Origin: Chitinophagaceae bacterium
GTDB lineage: Bacteria > Bacteroidota > Bacteroidia > Chitinophagales > Chitinophagaceae
Length of the DNA: 64,000 nucleotides
NCBI GenBank assembly: GCA_023957155.1
Contig: JAMLHK010000008.1
Location: 1-64,000, forward strand
Direction: 5' to 3'
Shown: positions 37,850-46,884 of the stretch, in pieces
Numbering within the stretch: the first letter of the stretch is position 1
Layout of the letters: each line of letters begins with the position of its first letter
Position numbers and translations under genes: made by a program
Notes under the pieces: generated by a model
Told to the model about the DNA's origin: nothing
Seen by the model: the letters and a program-made list of their open reading frames with translations, nothing else
The model's database searches: none

Positions 37850-40129
37850 ATGGGGCATTTACCTAAACTGATTCAGGATTTAGCGCTTATTTTAATGGCA
37901 GGTGCCATTGTGACCTTGCTTTTTAAACGGATTAGGCAGCCTCTCGTTCTCGGCTATATCATTGCCGGCTTCCTGGTTGGCCCGTATTTTCATTTGATTC
38001 CAACCGTTGTAGATAATGAAAATGTTAAGACGCTTGCCGAGATTGGTGTTATTTTCCTGCTTTTTAGCCTTGGTTTGGAATTCAGCTTTAAAAAGCTGAT
38101 GCGGGTGGGGGGCTCGGCTTCCATAACCGCCCTGGTTGAGATCTTATTTATTACCATAGCAGGCTATTTCCTGGGTAAGATGTTGGGTTGGTCTACTATG
38201 GACAGTCTTTTCCTGGGTGGTATGCTGGCCAGTTCTTCCACTACCATTATCATCAAAGCCTTTGATGAGCTGGGGGTAAAAACAAAACAGTATGCCCGTA
38301 TCGTATTTGGTGTGCTGGTGGTAGAAGATATTGTGGTGATCCTATTAATGGTATTGCTTTCAACGATAGCGGTAACGCAGCAGTTTGAAGGGACCGAAAT
38401 CCTGTTTACCATACTGAAGCTGTTATTTTTCCTCGTGCTATGGTTTATTACCGGTATTTTTCTTTTACCGACTTTTTTAAAGAGGGCGAAAAAATTGATG
38501 GATGAGGAAACCCTGCTTATTCTTTCTCTTGGTTTATGCCTGGGTATGGTGGTATTGGCAACCGAGGTTGGTTTTTCAGCAGAGTTAGGTGCCTTTATTA
38601 TGGGATCAATTATAGCGGAAACTACCTTTGCCGAAAAAGTAGAACATTTAATCAAGCCGGTCAGGGATCTGTTTGGTTCCGTATTTTTCATGTCGGTAGG
38701 GATGATGATTAACCCCGCTTCAATGGTGGAATATGCATGGCCCATCCTGGGGGTAACCCTGCTTACTTTATTTGGCAAGTTGTTTAGTACTACGCTCGGT
38801 GCACTCATTTCTGGGCAACCGCTTAAACAATCGGTACAGGTGGGTATGAGCATGGCCCAAATAGGAGAATTTGCATTTATTGTGGCAACCTTAGGGCTTT
38901 CGCTGGGCGTTATTTCCGATTTTCTTTTTCCCATAGCGGTAGGAGCATCGGCTATCACAACCTTTACAACACCGTACCTGATTAAATACAGTGAGCCTTT
39001 TTACCAGTTTGTAACCCGGCGGCTGCCCCAAAAATGGGTAAACAGGTTAAACCGGTATTCCAGCAGTACCCAGAATATCCAGGCAGAGAGTACCTGGAAA
39101 ATTGTACTAAAAAGTTATAGCCGGATTGCTCTTATCAATGGGATTGTTGTCCTGGCGCTGATTTTAGTATCGTCAAATTTTCTTCTCCCTTTTATCAATG
39201 AACGGGTACAGGATGAAACCCTGAGGGTTGTAATTGTACTGGTTGTATCGCTGGGTGTGGCCTCTCCGTTTATGTGGGCGCTTATGGCAAAGCGTCCCAA
39301 TAACCAGGCGTATAAGGAGCTGTGGATTGATAAAAAATACAACCGGGGACCCTTATTGATCGTGGAGATCATCAGGAATATTGTGGGTATTTTGATCATT
39401 GGTTTTTGGGTTGACCGGCTGGCTTCAACTACTGTAGCCCTTTTGGTTGCCATTCCGATTATGATATTGGTGCTGATCATTTTCTCTAAAAGGATCCAGA
39501 AATTTTATCAGCGGATCGAGAGCCGGTTTATTTCAAATCTTAATGCGCGGGAAACAGCCGCTGCTGCTGAGGCAGAACAGAGATCGGCAGAAGTAAATAT
39601 TTTGCGTAAAAATGTTGACTTTGGATCGGATATGGTACCCTGGGATGCTCATATTGTAGAATTACAGGTTAACCAGTGTGCCGATTATATAGGTAAAACA
39701 CTGATTGAATTGGGCTGGAGAGAGAAATATGGAATAAATATCGTTTATATTAAGCGGGGGGAACAGCTGATCAATGTGCCGGGGAGGAATCACCGGCTAC
39801 TGCCTTTTGATCATGTGGGTATTATTGCCACTGATGACCAGATACAGGTATTTAAGCCCGTATTTGATGCTGAAACAGTGGTAGAAGGTACAGATATGGA
39901 AATAGGCGATATTTCGCTGGAAAAAATACTCGTAGATGAGCATACCCGTTTAAAAGGGCTTACGATACGCGACTCCGGCTTACGGGAACACACAAACGGG
40001 TTGATTGTAGGGATACAGCGTGAAAGAGAAAGGATACTGAACCCCGATTCGTCTACCGTTTTTGAATGGGGCGATATTGTATGGATAGTGGGAGAGAGGA
40101 AGAAGATCATGCAGCTCGGCCAGGAATAA
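37850..40129 (+). CDS. Kef/CPA2-type cation:proton antiporter with two TrkA-C domains
   Basis: The 759-residue protein starts with a CPA2 transport domain of about 12 membrane segments (residues 10-400; GYIIAGFLVGPYFHL, LFSLGLEFSFKKLM, GVLVVEDIVVILLM, GAFIMGSIIAET). A second hydrophobic block follows (about 425-555). The C-terminal region has two TrkA-C-like modules: HIVELQVNQCADYIGKTL (near 600) and VDEHTRLKGLTIRDSGLREHT (near 695). It should exchange K+ or Na+ for protons. ATG 37850 is chosen over TTG 37847. The extra membrane block between the two parts is not in the usual KefB/KefC. Confidence 0.87.
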   Translation: MGHLPKLIQDLALILMAGAIVTLLFKRIRQPLVLGYIIAGFLVGPYFHLIPTVVDNENVKTLAEIGVIFLLFSLGLEFSFKKLMRVGGSASITALVEILFITIAGYFLGKMLGWSTMDSLFLGGMLASSSTTIIIKAFDELGVKTKQYARIVFGVLVVEDIVVILLMVLLSTIAVTQQFEGTEILFTILKLLFFLVLWFITGIFLLPTFLKRAKKLMDEETLLILSLGLCLGMVVLATEVGFSAELGAFIMGSIIAETTFAEKVEHLIKPVRDLFGSVFFMSVGMMINPASMVEYAWPILGVTLLTLFGKLFSTTLGALISGQPLKQSVQVGMSMAQIGEFAFIVATLGLSLGVISDFLFPIAVGASAITTFTTPYLIKYSEPFYQFVTRRLPQKWVNRLNRYSSSTQNIQAESTWKIVLKSYSRIALINGIVVLALILVSSNFLLPFINERVQDETLRVVIVLVVSLGVASPFMWALMAKRPNNQAYKELWIDKKYNRGPLLIVEIIRNIVGILIIGFWVDRLASTTVALLVAIPIMILVLIIFSKRIQKFYQRIESRFISNLNARETAAAAEAEQRSAEVNILRKNVDFGSDMVPWDAHIVELQVNQCADYIGKTLIELGWREKYGINIVYIKRGEQLINVPGRNHRLLPFDHVGIIATDDQIQVFKPVFDAETVVEGTDMEIGDISLEKILVDEHTRLKGLTIRDSGLREHTNGLIVGIQRERERILNPDSSTVFEWGDIVWIVGERKKIMQLGQE

Positions 40130-40219
40130 CAGGGGCAACCTTGCCTGTATATCTTTTCTATAGTAAATATTAAAGAGCAGAGGAAGCATATTTCACTATC
40201 GGGATAATTGGGATGCTTT

Positions 40220-40798
40220 ATGTACGAATTGTTTTTCGAGAAATTGGCTGAAAAGATAGCGCTAACCCCGGGTCAGCAGGACATCATAAAGCGGTATCTT
40301 ATCCCCAAAAAAATCCGTAAAAACCAATACCTGCTGCAGGAGGGGGATGTAGCCCGGCATGCCGCATTTGTTGAAAAGGGGGCGCTGAGAGCTTATTCGG
40401 TGGATGAAAAAGGCGCAGAGCATATTATTCAGTTTGCTTTTGAGGGCTGGACCATATCCGATATGTACAGCTTTATGACCGGCAACCCGGCTACTTATAA
40501 TATTGATGCGCTGGAGGATTCGGAACTGGTGCTGATCAGCACAAATGCCCAGGAAGAGATACTGAAGCAGATCCCGGAATACGAAGCATACATCCGATTG
40601 CAGGTAACAGGCGCTTATATGGCCATGCAAAAAAGAATTACTTCCATGCTGAGCCTGTCGCTGGAAGAGCGGTACATCAACCTTATCAAACTTTACCCCA
40701 ATCTTATACAACGCGTTCCCCAGCGCATGATCGCCTCCTATATGGGTCTTACTCCCGAGACGTTGAGCCGGGTTCGCAGGAAAATAAAAAATAAATGA
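40220..40798 (+). CDS. Crp/Fnr-family transcription regulator
   Basis: From ATG 40220 the protein has 192 residues: a cyclic-nucleotide-type beta-barrel domain (about 25-115), a dimer helix and a short HTH in which ASYMGLTPETLSRVRRK carries Glu 180, Ser 183 and Arg 184 in the E-x-x-S-R spacing by which FNR and CRP read half-sites of the TTGAT/TGTGA kind. It has none of the FNR iron-sulfur cysteines, so it does not sense oxygen that way. Two FNR-type boxes follow its stop codon, then a redox gene cluster. ATG 40208 would be TTG; I prefer 40220. Confidence 0.88.
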   Translation: MYELFFEKLAEKIALTPGQQDIIKRYLIPKKIRKNQYLLQEGDVARHAAFVEKGALRAYSVDEKGAEHIIQFAFEGWTISDMYSFMTGNPATYNIDALEDSELVLISTNAQEEILKQIPEYEAYIRLQVTGAYMAMQKRITSMLSLSLEERYINLIKLYPNLIQRVPQRMIASYMGLTPETLSRVRRKIKNK

Positions 40799-40800
40799 TA

Positions 40801-40837
40801 TTGATTTGGATCAAGACTGCAGCTTGACAATTGTCAA
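40801..40837. promoter_or_regulatory. Two tandem FNR-type operator boxes
   Basis: TTGATTTGGATCAA (40801-40814) has the exact FNR-box form TTGAT-N4-ATCAA. TTGACAATTGTCAA (40824-40837) is a perfect 14-bp palindrome with the same 5-4-5 layout. Their centres are 23 bp apart. They lie two bases after the Crp/Fnr stop codon and about 47-83 bp before the promoter of the redox cluster, so binding there would most simply activate that cluster. Confidence 0.75.
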
Positions 40838-40883
40838 TGCATTTTCTTATCTGAAAGCAATGGATCAGTCCTTGATGCTATTG

Positions 40884-40891
40884 TAGTTTTG
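40884..40891 (+). promoter_or_regulatory. TAnnTTTG promoter element for the redox cluster
   Basis: TAGTTTTG matches the -7 consensus and lies 22 bp before the ATG at 40913. Confidence 0.55.
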
Positions 40892-40912
40892 CTGTGTCAA
40901 AAATGGTATGAT

Positions 40913-41575
40913 ATGCGAACCAGGCAAACCATAGCGGTTATCGGGGCAACGGGTAGTATGGGTACGGCTATAGCAAAAAGCCTTTCCAAAGGTAACTACC
41001 GCCTGTTGCTGTTTACCAGCGACAAAAGCAAATTAAAAGATCTTCAAAAGGAAATTATTGCCACTACCCCGGGTGCAGATGTGGAACCCATCAGTTGCAG
41101 TTACACCGCCAGTTGGGAAGCGGATGTTATTATTGTTGCCGTTCCTTTTGCAATGGAAAAGGAAGTGGCAGATAAAATAAGAGAGGTGGCCAACCAGAAG
41201 ATCGTGATCAGCATTGCCAATCCCCTGAATGAAACGTATGATGCGCTGGTTACGGCTCCGGATACCAGTGCGGCAGAAGAGCTGCAAAAGTTGCTGCCCA
41301 ATTCTAAAGTGGTCAAGGCTTTCAATACCACATTTGCGGCCGATTTTGCACAGCCGGTAATAGATGGGAAAAGAGTGGATGCATTTATTGCCGGCAATGA
41401 CAATGACGCCCTGGAAACGGTGTCGGAGATCGTGCAAGCCGCAGGATTTAACCCGGTTATTGCAGGCGACCTGTCGGTGAGCCGGATACTGGAAAATATG
41501 CAGTTGTTACTTATCCGCCTGGGTATAAAATACAATTACAACTGGTTGGCAGGCTGGAAAATATTACATCAATAA
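40913..41575 (+). CDS. NADP-dependent F420-reductase-like oxidoreductase
   Basis: From ATG 40913 the protein has 220 residues: IAVIGATGSMGTAIAKSL nucleotide loop, LLLFTSDKSKLKDLQKEI, DVIIVAVPFAMEKEVAD, ISIANPLNE, KVVKAFNTTFAADF and FIAGNDNDALETV. This is the F420-dependent NADP reductase fold; in bacteria without F420 these proteins reduce other NADP-linked partners, unknown here. It is the first gene of an eight-gene run with gaps of 12-125 bp. Confidence 0.82.
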   Translation: MRTRQTIAVIGATGSMGTAIAKSLSKGNYRLLLFTSDKSKLKDLQKEIIATTPGADVEPISCSYTASWEADVIIVAVPFAMEKEVADKIREVANQKIVISIANPLNETYDALVTAPDTSAAEELQKLLPNSKVVKAFNTTFAADFAQPVIDGKRVDAFIAGNDNDALETVSEIVQAAGFNPVIAGDLSVSRILENMQLLLIRLGIKYNYNWLAGWKILHQ

Positions 41576-41590
41576 AATAAACAAACACAA

Positions 41591-42244
41591 ATGAAACTAA
41601 TATTAATAGGAGCAACAGGATTTGTAGGTTCTGCAGTTTTAAAAGAGGCGTTGAACAGAGGTCATAAGGTAACCGCCATTGTACGGGATCCCGGAAAAAT
41701 AAGTATGCAAAATGATCAGCTTTCTGTGGTTCGCGGCAACGTAATGGATACTGCGGCTTTGGCAGAACAGATAAAAGGAAGCGAGGTTGTTATAAGCGCA
41801 TATAATGCCGGATGGAACAACCCCGACCTGTACAATGAATTTTTGAAAGGATCGCAGTCTGTTCAGGAAGCTACGAAGCGGTCGGGCGTAAAGCGGCTGA
41901 TCGTTGTGGGCGGAGCAGGCAGCCTGTTCATTGCCCCCGGCGTGCAGGTGGTTGATACGTCTGAGTTTCCGACTGACTGGAAACCCGGCGCTTTGGCGGC
42001 CAGAGATTATCTCGGTCTCCTGCAAAAAGAAGAGCAGTTAGACTGGACTTTTTTAAGTCCCGCTTTGGAAATGCACCAGGGCTTGCCCAGGAAAAGAACA
42101 GGTATATACAGAACAGGGTCGGATAACCCGGTCTTCGATGCCAATAATAAAAGCACCATATCGGTAGATGATCTTGCGGTAGCTATTATTGACGAAGCGG
42201 AAAATGCAAAGCATATCCGCCAACGTTTTACCGTTGCCTATTGA
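41591..42244 (+). CDS. NAD(P)H-binding SDR-type reductase
   Basis: The 217-residue protein has the atypical SDR layout: LILIGATGFVGSAVLKEAL, VTAIVRDPGKI, SEVVISAYNAGW, KRLIVVGGAGSLFI and DWTFLSPALEM, ending RQRFTVAY. It belongs to the YwnB-like, NAD(P)H-binding branch often found in stress operons. It starts 15 bp after the previous gene. The substrate is unknown. Confidence 0.83.
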   Translation: MKLILIGATGFVGSAVLKEALNRGHKVTAIVRDPGKISMQNDQLSVVRGNVMDTAALAEQIKGSEVVISAYNAGWNNPDLYNEFLKGSQSVQEATKRSGVKRLIVVGGAGSLFIAPGVQVVDTSEFPTDWKPGALAARDYLGLLQKEEQLDWTFLSPALEMHQGLPRKRTGIYRTGSDNPVFDANNKSTISVDDLAVAIIDEAENAKHIRQRFTVAY

Positions 42245-42282
42245 TCTCAATCCTTTTCAGCTAATTCGTAAAACTTATTATA

Positions 42283-42921
42283 ATGACGGGAACAATGAAG
42301 ATAAATATATGGTCGGACATACGCTGCCCGTTTTGCTATATTGGCAAAAAGAAATTTGAAAAGGCGTTGGATGCCTTTGCCGGTAAAGACAAGATAGAGG
42401 TAATATGGCGCAGCTTTCAGTTGGATCCGAACCTTGAAACGAAACCCGGTATTAATGCGGTTGACCATATTGCTGCGATCAAAGGCATTTCAAAGAAGGA
42501 TGCCGGAGAGATGCACGATCAGGTAACCAGGGTTGCTAAAGAAGTGGGGCTGGATTTTGATTTTGAAAAAACGGTGGTCGCCAATTCGTTTAATGCACAC
42601 AGGTTGATCCAGTTGGCCAAAACGAAGAGGTTAGGCAATGAGGTGGAAGAACAATTGTTCAAAGCGCATTTTACGGAAGGTAAAAATATTGATGATGAGG
42701 AAATACTTGTAGAAACCGCAGTTGCTGTTGGTCTCAATAAGGAAGAGGTAAGGGTTATGCTTACTTCCGATGCCTTTGCAAAAGAGGTAGAAGAAGAGGA
42801 AAGACAGGCGCGTGCTATTGGTGTAAGAGGCGTACCGTTCTTTGTGTTCAATGATAAGTATGCTGTGTCCGGCGCTCAGTCGTCTGCCACTTTTTTGCAG
42901 GCTTTACAGCAAAGCTGGTAG
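42283..42921 (+). CDS. FrnE-type DsbA-family oxidoreductase
   Basis: The 212-residue protein has a CPFC redox motif (Cys 15/18) in KINIWSDIRCPFCYIGKKKF. There is no signal peptide, and a DSBA-like insert follows (FEKTVVANSFNAHRLIQLAK), ending in RGVPFFVFNDKYAVSGAQ with the cis-Pro. FrnE-like proteins act on thiols in the cytoplasm, often under oxidative stress. The Met at 42295 may be the true start. Confidence 0.88.
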   Translation: MTGTMKINIWSDIRCPFCYIGKKKFEKALDAFAGKDKIEVIWRSFQLDPNLETKPGINAVDHIAAIKGISKKDAGEMHDQVTRVAKEVGLDFDFEKTVVANSFNAHRLIQLAKTKRLGNEVEEQLFKAHFTEGKNIDDEEILVETAVAVGLNKEEVRVMLTSDAFAKEVEEEERQARAIGVRGVPFFVFNDKYAVSGAQSSATFLQALQQSW

Positions 42922-43046
42922 GCATTTGAAGCGGAAAATATAGTATTGCCAAAAGCATAGAAGAGGCTTTGTTTTCCGGATCAAATCATGTAATCAAACA
43001 ACAAATAATAAACATTCAATAAAACAAACAACAAAAAAATCAAGTT

Positions 43047-43619
43047 ATGAAAAAATTATTTTCTATTCTGGTAGTTACCTTTTTAAGCACTGCCTTATTT
43101 GCCCAAACTACGTGGAAGGCCGACCCCATGCATTCCAAGCTCACGTTTTCTGTTACCCATCTCGGTATCTCCGATGTGGCAGGATTATTCAAAACCTTTG
43201 AGGCGACGGCAGTGGCCAGCCGACCCGATTTCAGTGATGCTGTTTTTACGCTTTCCGTAGAAGTAGCATCTGTTAATACGGAGGTGCAGATGCGCGATGA
43301 TCATTTGAGGAGCGCCGATTTTTTTGAAGTGGAAAAATATTCCCACATGACCTTTAAAAGCACGTCCATAAAAAAGCACGGACAAAATAAATACCAGCTC
43401 ACCGGCAATCTTACGCTTCACGGTATTACTAAACCCGTAACGATGGAGCTGTGGTACAGGGGTACCATTGAAAATCCGCAGTCAAAGGCCCTTACTTCGG
43501 GATTCCAGTTAACGGGCGTATTAAAACGTTCGGATTTTAATATCGGTCCCAAATTTCCTGCACCCATGCTGAGCGATGAGGTTCAGATAAAAGCCGATGG
43601 AGAATTCATAAAACAATGA
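43047..43619 (+). CDS. YceI-family secreted lipid-binding protein
   Basis: A signal peptide (to about residue 19) is followed by WKADPMHSKLTFSVTHLG, FTLSVEVASVNTE, HLRSADFFEVEKYSHMTFKS and LTLHGITKPVTMELWYRG, all typical of the YceI lipocalin-like fold of 190 residues. Family members bind long isoprenoid chains. It is the only exported protein in this redox run. Confidence 0.9.
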   Translation: MKKLFSILVVTFLSTALFAQTTWKADPMHSKLTFSVTHLGISDVAGLFKTFEATAVASRPDFSDAVFTLSVEVASVNTEVQMRDDHLRSADFFEVEKYSHMTFKSTSIKKHGQNKYQLTGNLTLHGITKPVTMELWYRGTIENPQSKALTSGFQLTGVLKRSDFNIGPKFPAPMLSDEVQIKADGEFIKQ

Positions 43620-43677
43620 TCACACGCAGTGGAGCGTAAAAAATTTATTTATACTATAAATTACAGGAGCAGCAGTA

Positions 43678-44511
43678 ATGACAGATTTATCGGCGTTCAA
43701 CAGGTTTACCAGTGAACTGAAAGAGCAGGAACAGGTTATGCCTGTTCTGTTCATCGGTCATGGTTCGCCTATGAACGGAATTGAAGACAATGAATTCAGT
43801 AGGCGCTGGACCCAGATGGCCAAAGAAATTCCAGCACCTGCAGCGGTATTGGTAGTGTCTGCGCACTGGTTCAGTAAAGGAACGCGTATAACGGCAATGG
43901 ACTTTCCACCAACCATTCATGATTTCGGAGGATTTCCGCAGGACTTGTTTGATGTGCAGTATCCTGCGCCTGGTAATGCCCTGCTGGCCAAAGAAACGGC
44001 TGCTCTTATTCATTCTTCTCCCGTGGAAATGTCGCACGACTGGGGGCTTGATCACGGCGCATGGACGGTAGTGAGGCATATGTACCCCGAAGCGAATATT
44101 CCGGTATTACAGTTAAGCATTGATTATACAAAAGGGCCGCAATATCACTACGAACTGGCCAAGGAATTGCAGACATTAAGAAAGAAAGGCGTATTGATTA
44201 TAGGGAGCGGTAATATGGTTCATAACCTTAGGATGGTGGCATGGGATAAAATGGATGAGCCGGGTTATGGATACGACTGGGCATTGAAGATGAATGATAC
44301 TTTCAAACAACTGATCAGCGATGGTGACCACAAACCATTGATCCGTTATGAAGGTTTCGGCAGGGAGGGACAACTGGCTATTCCTACTCCGGAGCATTAT
44401 TTGCCGCTGTTGTATACTTTGGGATTAAAGAAAGACAAAGATGAAATTGCCTTTTTTAATGATAAGGCAGTGGCAGGGTCGCTAACGATGACTTCGGTTA
44501 AGATAGGATAA
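43678..44511 (+). CDS. YgiD-type 4,5-DOPA extradiol dioxygenase
   Basis: The 277-residue protein has PVLFIGHGSPMNGIEDNEF, LVVSAHWFSKG (metal His), IHDFGGFPQDLFDVQYPAPG, DWGLDHGAWTVVRHMYP and GSGNMVHNLR, the metal-binding and active-site blocks of YgiD/LigB-like dioxygenases. It would open catechol rings. It lies 58 bp after the YceI gene. Confidence 0.88.
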   Translation: MTDLSAFNRFTSELKEQEQVMPVLFIGHGSPMNGIEDNEFSRRWTQMAKEIPAPAAVLVVSAHWFSKGTRITAMDFPPTIHDFGGFPQDLFDVQYPAPGNALLAKETAALIHSSPVEMSHDWGLDHGAWTVVRHMYPEANIPVLQLSIDYTKGPQYHYELAKELQTLRKKGVLIIGSGNMVHNLRMVAWDKMDEPGYGYDWALKMNDTFKQLISDGDHKPLIRYEGFGREGQLAIPTPEHYLPLLYTLGLKKDKDEIAFFNDKAVAGSLTMTSVKIG

Positions 44512-44548
44512 TAGACAACAAACGAATAATAAGCAAAACAAAGATAAA

Positions 44549-45121
44549 ATGTACAACCTCAAAATAATTTCATCAACCGTTCGTCCGGGCAGAAAAGGCC
44601 CGCTGGTAGCAAAATGGGTAGAAGACATAGCCAGGCAAAATGGAAATTTTGACGTGGAAGTTTTGGATCTCGGAGAGATCAACCTGCCTATGATGAATGA
44701 GCCGAATCATCCTAAGCTGAAAAAGTATCAGCACGAGCATACCAAATGGTGGAGCGCTAAAATAGACGAGGCAGACGCTTTTGTTTTTGTAACTGCCGAA
44801 TATGATTATAATTATCCGGCTCCTTTAAGGAATGCGTTGGAATATCTTTTTCAGGAATGGAGTTACAAACCCGCTGCTATTGTTAGCTATGGTGGCGTTT
44901 CGGCTGGTACGAGGGCAACGAATGCCTTAAAAGCCGATCTGTCTACTTTTAGCATGGTGCCCTTAACGGAATCGGTAAACTTCCCTTTTTTCCAGCAAAA
45001 CATCAATGACCAGAATGAGTTTGAAGCCAACGAGGTGTCGCACAAAGCGGCAGAGTACATGCTAAGGCAACTGGTACGCTGGGCAAAAGGATTAAAGGCG
45101 ATCAGGGAAGACAAGGGCTAA
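44549..45121 (+). CDS. NADPH-dependent FMN reductase
   Basis: The 190-residue flavodoxin-like protein has IISSTVRPGRKGPLVAKWV, the FMN phosphate loop, and VFVTAEYDYNYPAPLRNALEYL, the isoalloxazine-contacting loop, with IVSYGGVSAGTRA next. It reduces FMN or quinones with NADPH. It could supply reduced FMN to the luciferase-like monooxygenase that follows 65 bp later. Confidence 0.87.
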   Translation: MYNLKIISSTVRPGRKGPLVAKWVEDIARQNGNFDVEVLDLGEINLPMMNEPNHPKLKKYQHEHTKWWSAKIDEADAFVFVTAEYDYNYPAPLRNALEYLFQEWSYKPAAIVSYGGVSAGTRATNALKADLSTFSMVPLTESVNFPFFQQNINDQNEFEANEVSHKAAEYMLRQLVRWAKGLKAIREDKG

Positions 45122-45186
45122 AATAAGCCTGGTTTTTGGAGTTAAGGAAGATATTATAAAGTTATTGCACCACTAAAAGAGCTCAA

Positions 45187-46233
45187 ATGGAATTAGGCCT
45201 CATCACTTTTGCCGATATGCAGCCGGAAACGCTTCCCGGCAGGGGCGTCAATGCGCAGCAGCGTATCAGCGACCTGATGGAAGAGATCCGGTTAGCGGAT
45301 CAGCTGGGATTGGAAGTGTTTGGCGTAGGTGAACATCATCGTTCCGATTATGCGGTATCTTCTCCTGCGGTAATACTGGCGGCAGCGGCTATGATCACCA
45401 AAAACATAAAGCTCTCCAGCGCGGTAACGGTGCTGAGCTCTGATGATCCCGTGAGGGTATTCCAGGATTTTGCCACGGTAGATCATTTATCAAATGGCCG
45501 CGCCGAGATCATGGCGGGAAGAGGTTCATTCATCGAATCCTTCCCATTGTTCGGATATGACCTGGGAGATTATGATGAACTCTTTACGGAAAAATTAGAC
45601 CTGTTATTGAAGCTGAATAAAACCGAAAGGCTTTCCTGGCAGGGGAAGCACCGGCCTTCGTTCAACGATCTTGGCGTGTATCCCCGTCCATACCAGCCGT
45701 CTATTCCTGTTTGGCTTGCAGCCGGCGGCACGCCTGCATCTGCGGTAAGAGCGGCTACCCTGGGGCTGCCATTAATGCTGGCAATTATCGGCGGCACGCT
45801 GCAGCAGTTCGTTCCTTTCATAAACCTCTACCGCGAGGCGGCAAAGAAAAGCGGGAAAGATTTCAATACGCTGCAGCTGGGTGTTAACAATCACATGTAT
45901 GTGGGGGAAGATTCTCAGCAGGCTGCGGATGAGTTTTATCCTTACTATGCTGCTATGATGAACCGCGTTGGCCGCGACAGGGGCTGGCCGCCGCTTAGCC
46001 GCCGGCAGTTTGATCATTCCCGCCTGCCCCAAAATGCTTTGATGGTAGGCAGCGTACAGGAAGTAATTGATAAGATATTATATGAGCACGAATTATTCGG
46101 TAATACCCGCTTTCTGGCACAGGCCAGCGTGGGCAATGTGCCTCATGCAAAGATCATGAAATCTATAGAGCTGTTCGGCACTAAGGTAGCGCCGGCGGTA
46201 AAAAAAGCTATCGAACATTCAAAAGGATCATAA
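45187..46233 (+). CDS. LLM-class flavin-dependent monooxygenase
   Basis: The 348-residue TIM barrel has GLITFADMQPETLP, FGVGEHHRSDYAVSSPAVIL, VTVLSSDDPVRVFQDFATVDHLSNGRAE (split here over two blocks), MAGRGSFIESFPLFGYD and PVWLAAGGTPASAVRAA. These are signatures of the bacterial luciferase-like group that uses FMN or F420. It follows the FMN reductase, a natural partner. Confidence 0.88.
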   Translation: MELGLITFADMQPETLPGRGVNAQQRISDLMEEIRLADQLGLEVFGVGEHHRSDYAVSSPAVILAAAAMITKNIKLSSAVTVLSSDDPVRVFQDFATVDHLSNGRAEIMAGRGSFIESFPLFGYDLGDYDELFTEKLDLLLKLNKTERLSWQGKHRPSFNDLGVYPRPYQPSIPVWLAAGGTPASAVRAATLGLPLMLAIIGGTLQQFVPFINLYREAAKKSGKDFNTLQLGVNNHMYVGEDSQQAADEFYPYYAAMMNRVGRDRGWPPLSRRQFDHSRLPQNALMVGSVQEVIDKILYEHELFGNTRFLAQASVGNVPHAKIMKSIELFGTKVAPAVKKAIEHSKGS

Positions 46234-46245
46234 AAAATTCAGGAT

Positions 46246-46668
46246 ATGAAAAAACTTTTGGGCACGAACTATAATGCTAAAAATACAGATGCTGCTTTGT
46301 TTATTGCACGGGTAGGCATTGCCTTGTTAATGTTTACACATGGTATTCCTAAAATAGCAAAGCTCTCCGAAACGCCTGTGCAATTCATGGATTTTTTGGG
46401 TTTGGGACCCACTGTCAGCTTATGCCTGGCCATTTTTGCAGAAGTGGTCTGCTCCCTGCTCATTATGCTTGGATTGTGCACAAGGCTGGCCGTTATCCCA
46501 CCGGTGATCACCATGCTGGTAGCGGTATTGCATGTGCACAGCTCCGATCCGTTCGTAAAGCAGGAATTGGGGCTGCATTACCTGCTGACATATACCGTGC
46601 TCTTCATTATGGGCAGCGGCAGGTATTCCATTGATCATGCTTTGTTTAAAGGTGCACAGCAGAAATAG
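46246..46668 (+). CDS. DoxX-family membrane protein
   Basis: This 140-residue protein has four membrane segments with ARVGIALLMFTHGIPKI, DFLGLGPTVSLCLAIFAEVVCSLLIML and LLTYTVLFIMGSGRYSIDH, the DoxX fold. In other bacteria DoxX-like proteins help thiol and radical defence at the membrane. It starts 12 bp after the monooxygenase and is the last gene in this run. Confidence 0.85.
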   Translation: MKKLLGTNYNAKNTDAALFIARVGIALLMFTHGIPKIAKLSETPVQFMDFLGLGPTVSLCLAIFAEVVCSLLIMLGLCTRLAVIPPVITMLVAVLHVHSSDPFVKQELGLHYLLTYTVLFIMGSGRYSIDHALFKGAQQK

Positions 46669-46812
46669 TATTGGATGATTGTTTTATATGGTCTTAACTG
46701 TCCTTAAAGCCTTCACATTTAGCGACTATCTCTTTTAAAATATCAATTAACGGTTTTGTAGCACATATAAAAGAACGCATCTGTGGTTATAAGTGATAGA
46801 TTTGCATTTTGG

Positions 46813-46820
46813 TATATTTG
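46813..46820 (+). promoter_or_regulatory. TAnnTTTG promoter element for the copper locus
   Basis: TATATTTG matches the -7 consensus, 64 bp before the GNAT start at 46885. It may drive the GNAT and HMA-AraC genes. Confidence 0.45.
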
Positions 46821-46884
46821 TTCGTGTATTAGTGCCTGTTTTTTACGTTGAATTGAAATAGTAGTATTATAAAATCTCTGAAAA

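Noticed and set aside
38164-38958. 264-residue minus-strand frame
   Set aside because: It is antisense to the Kef-type antiporter, low in complexity and without motifs.
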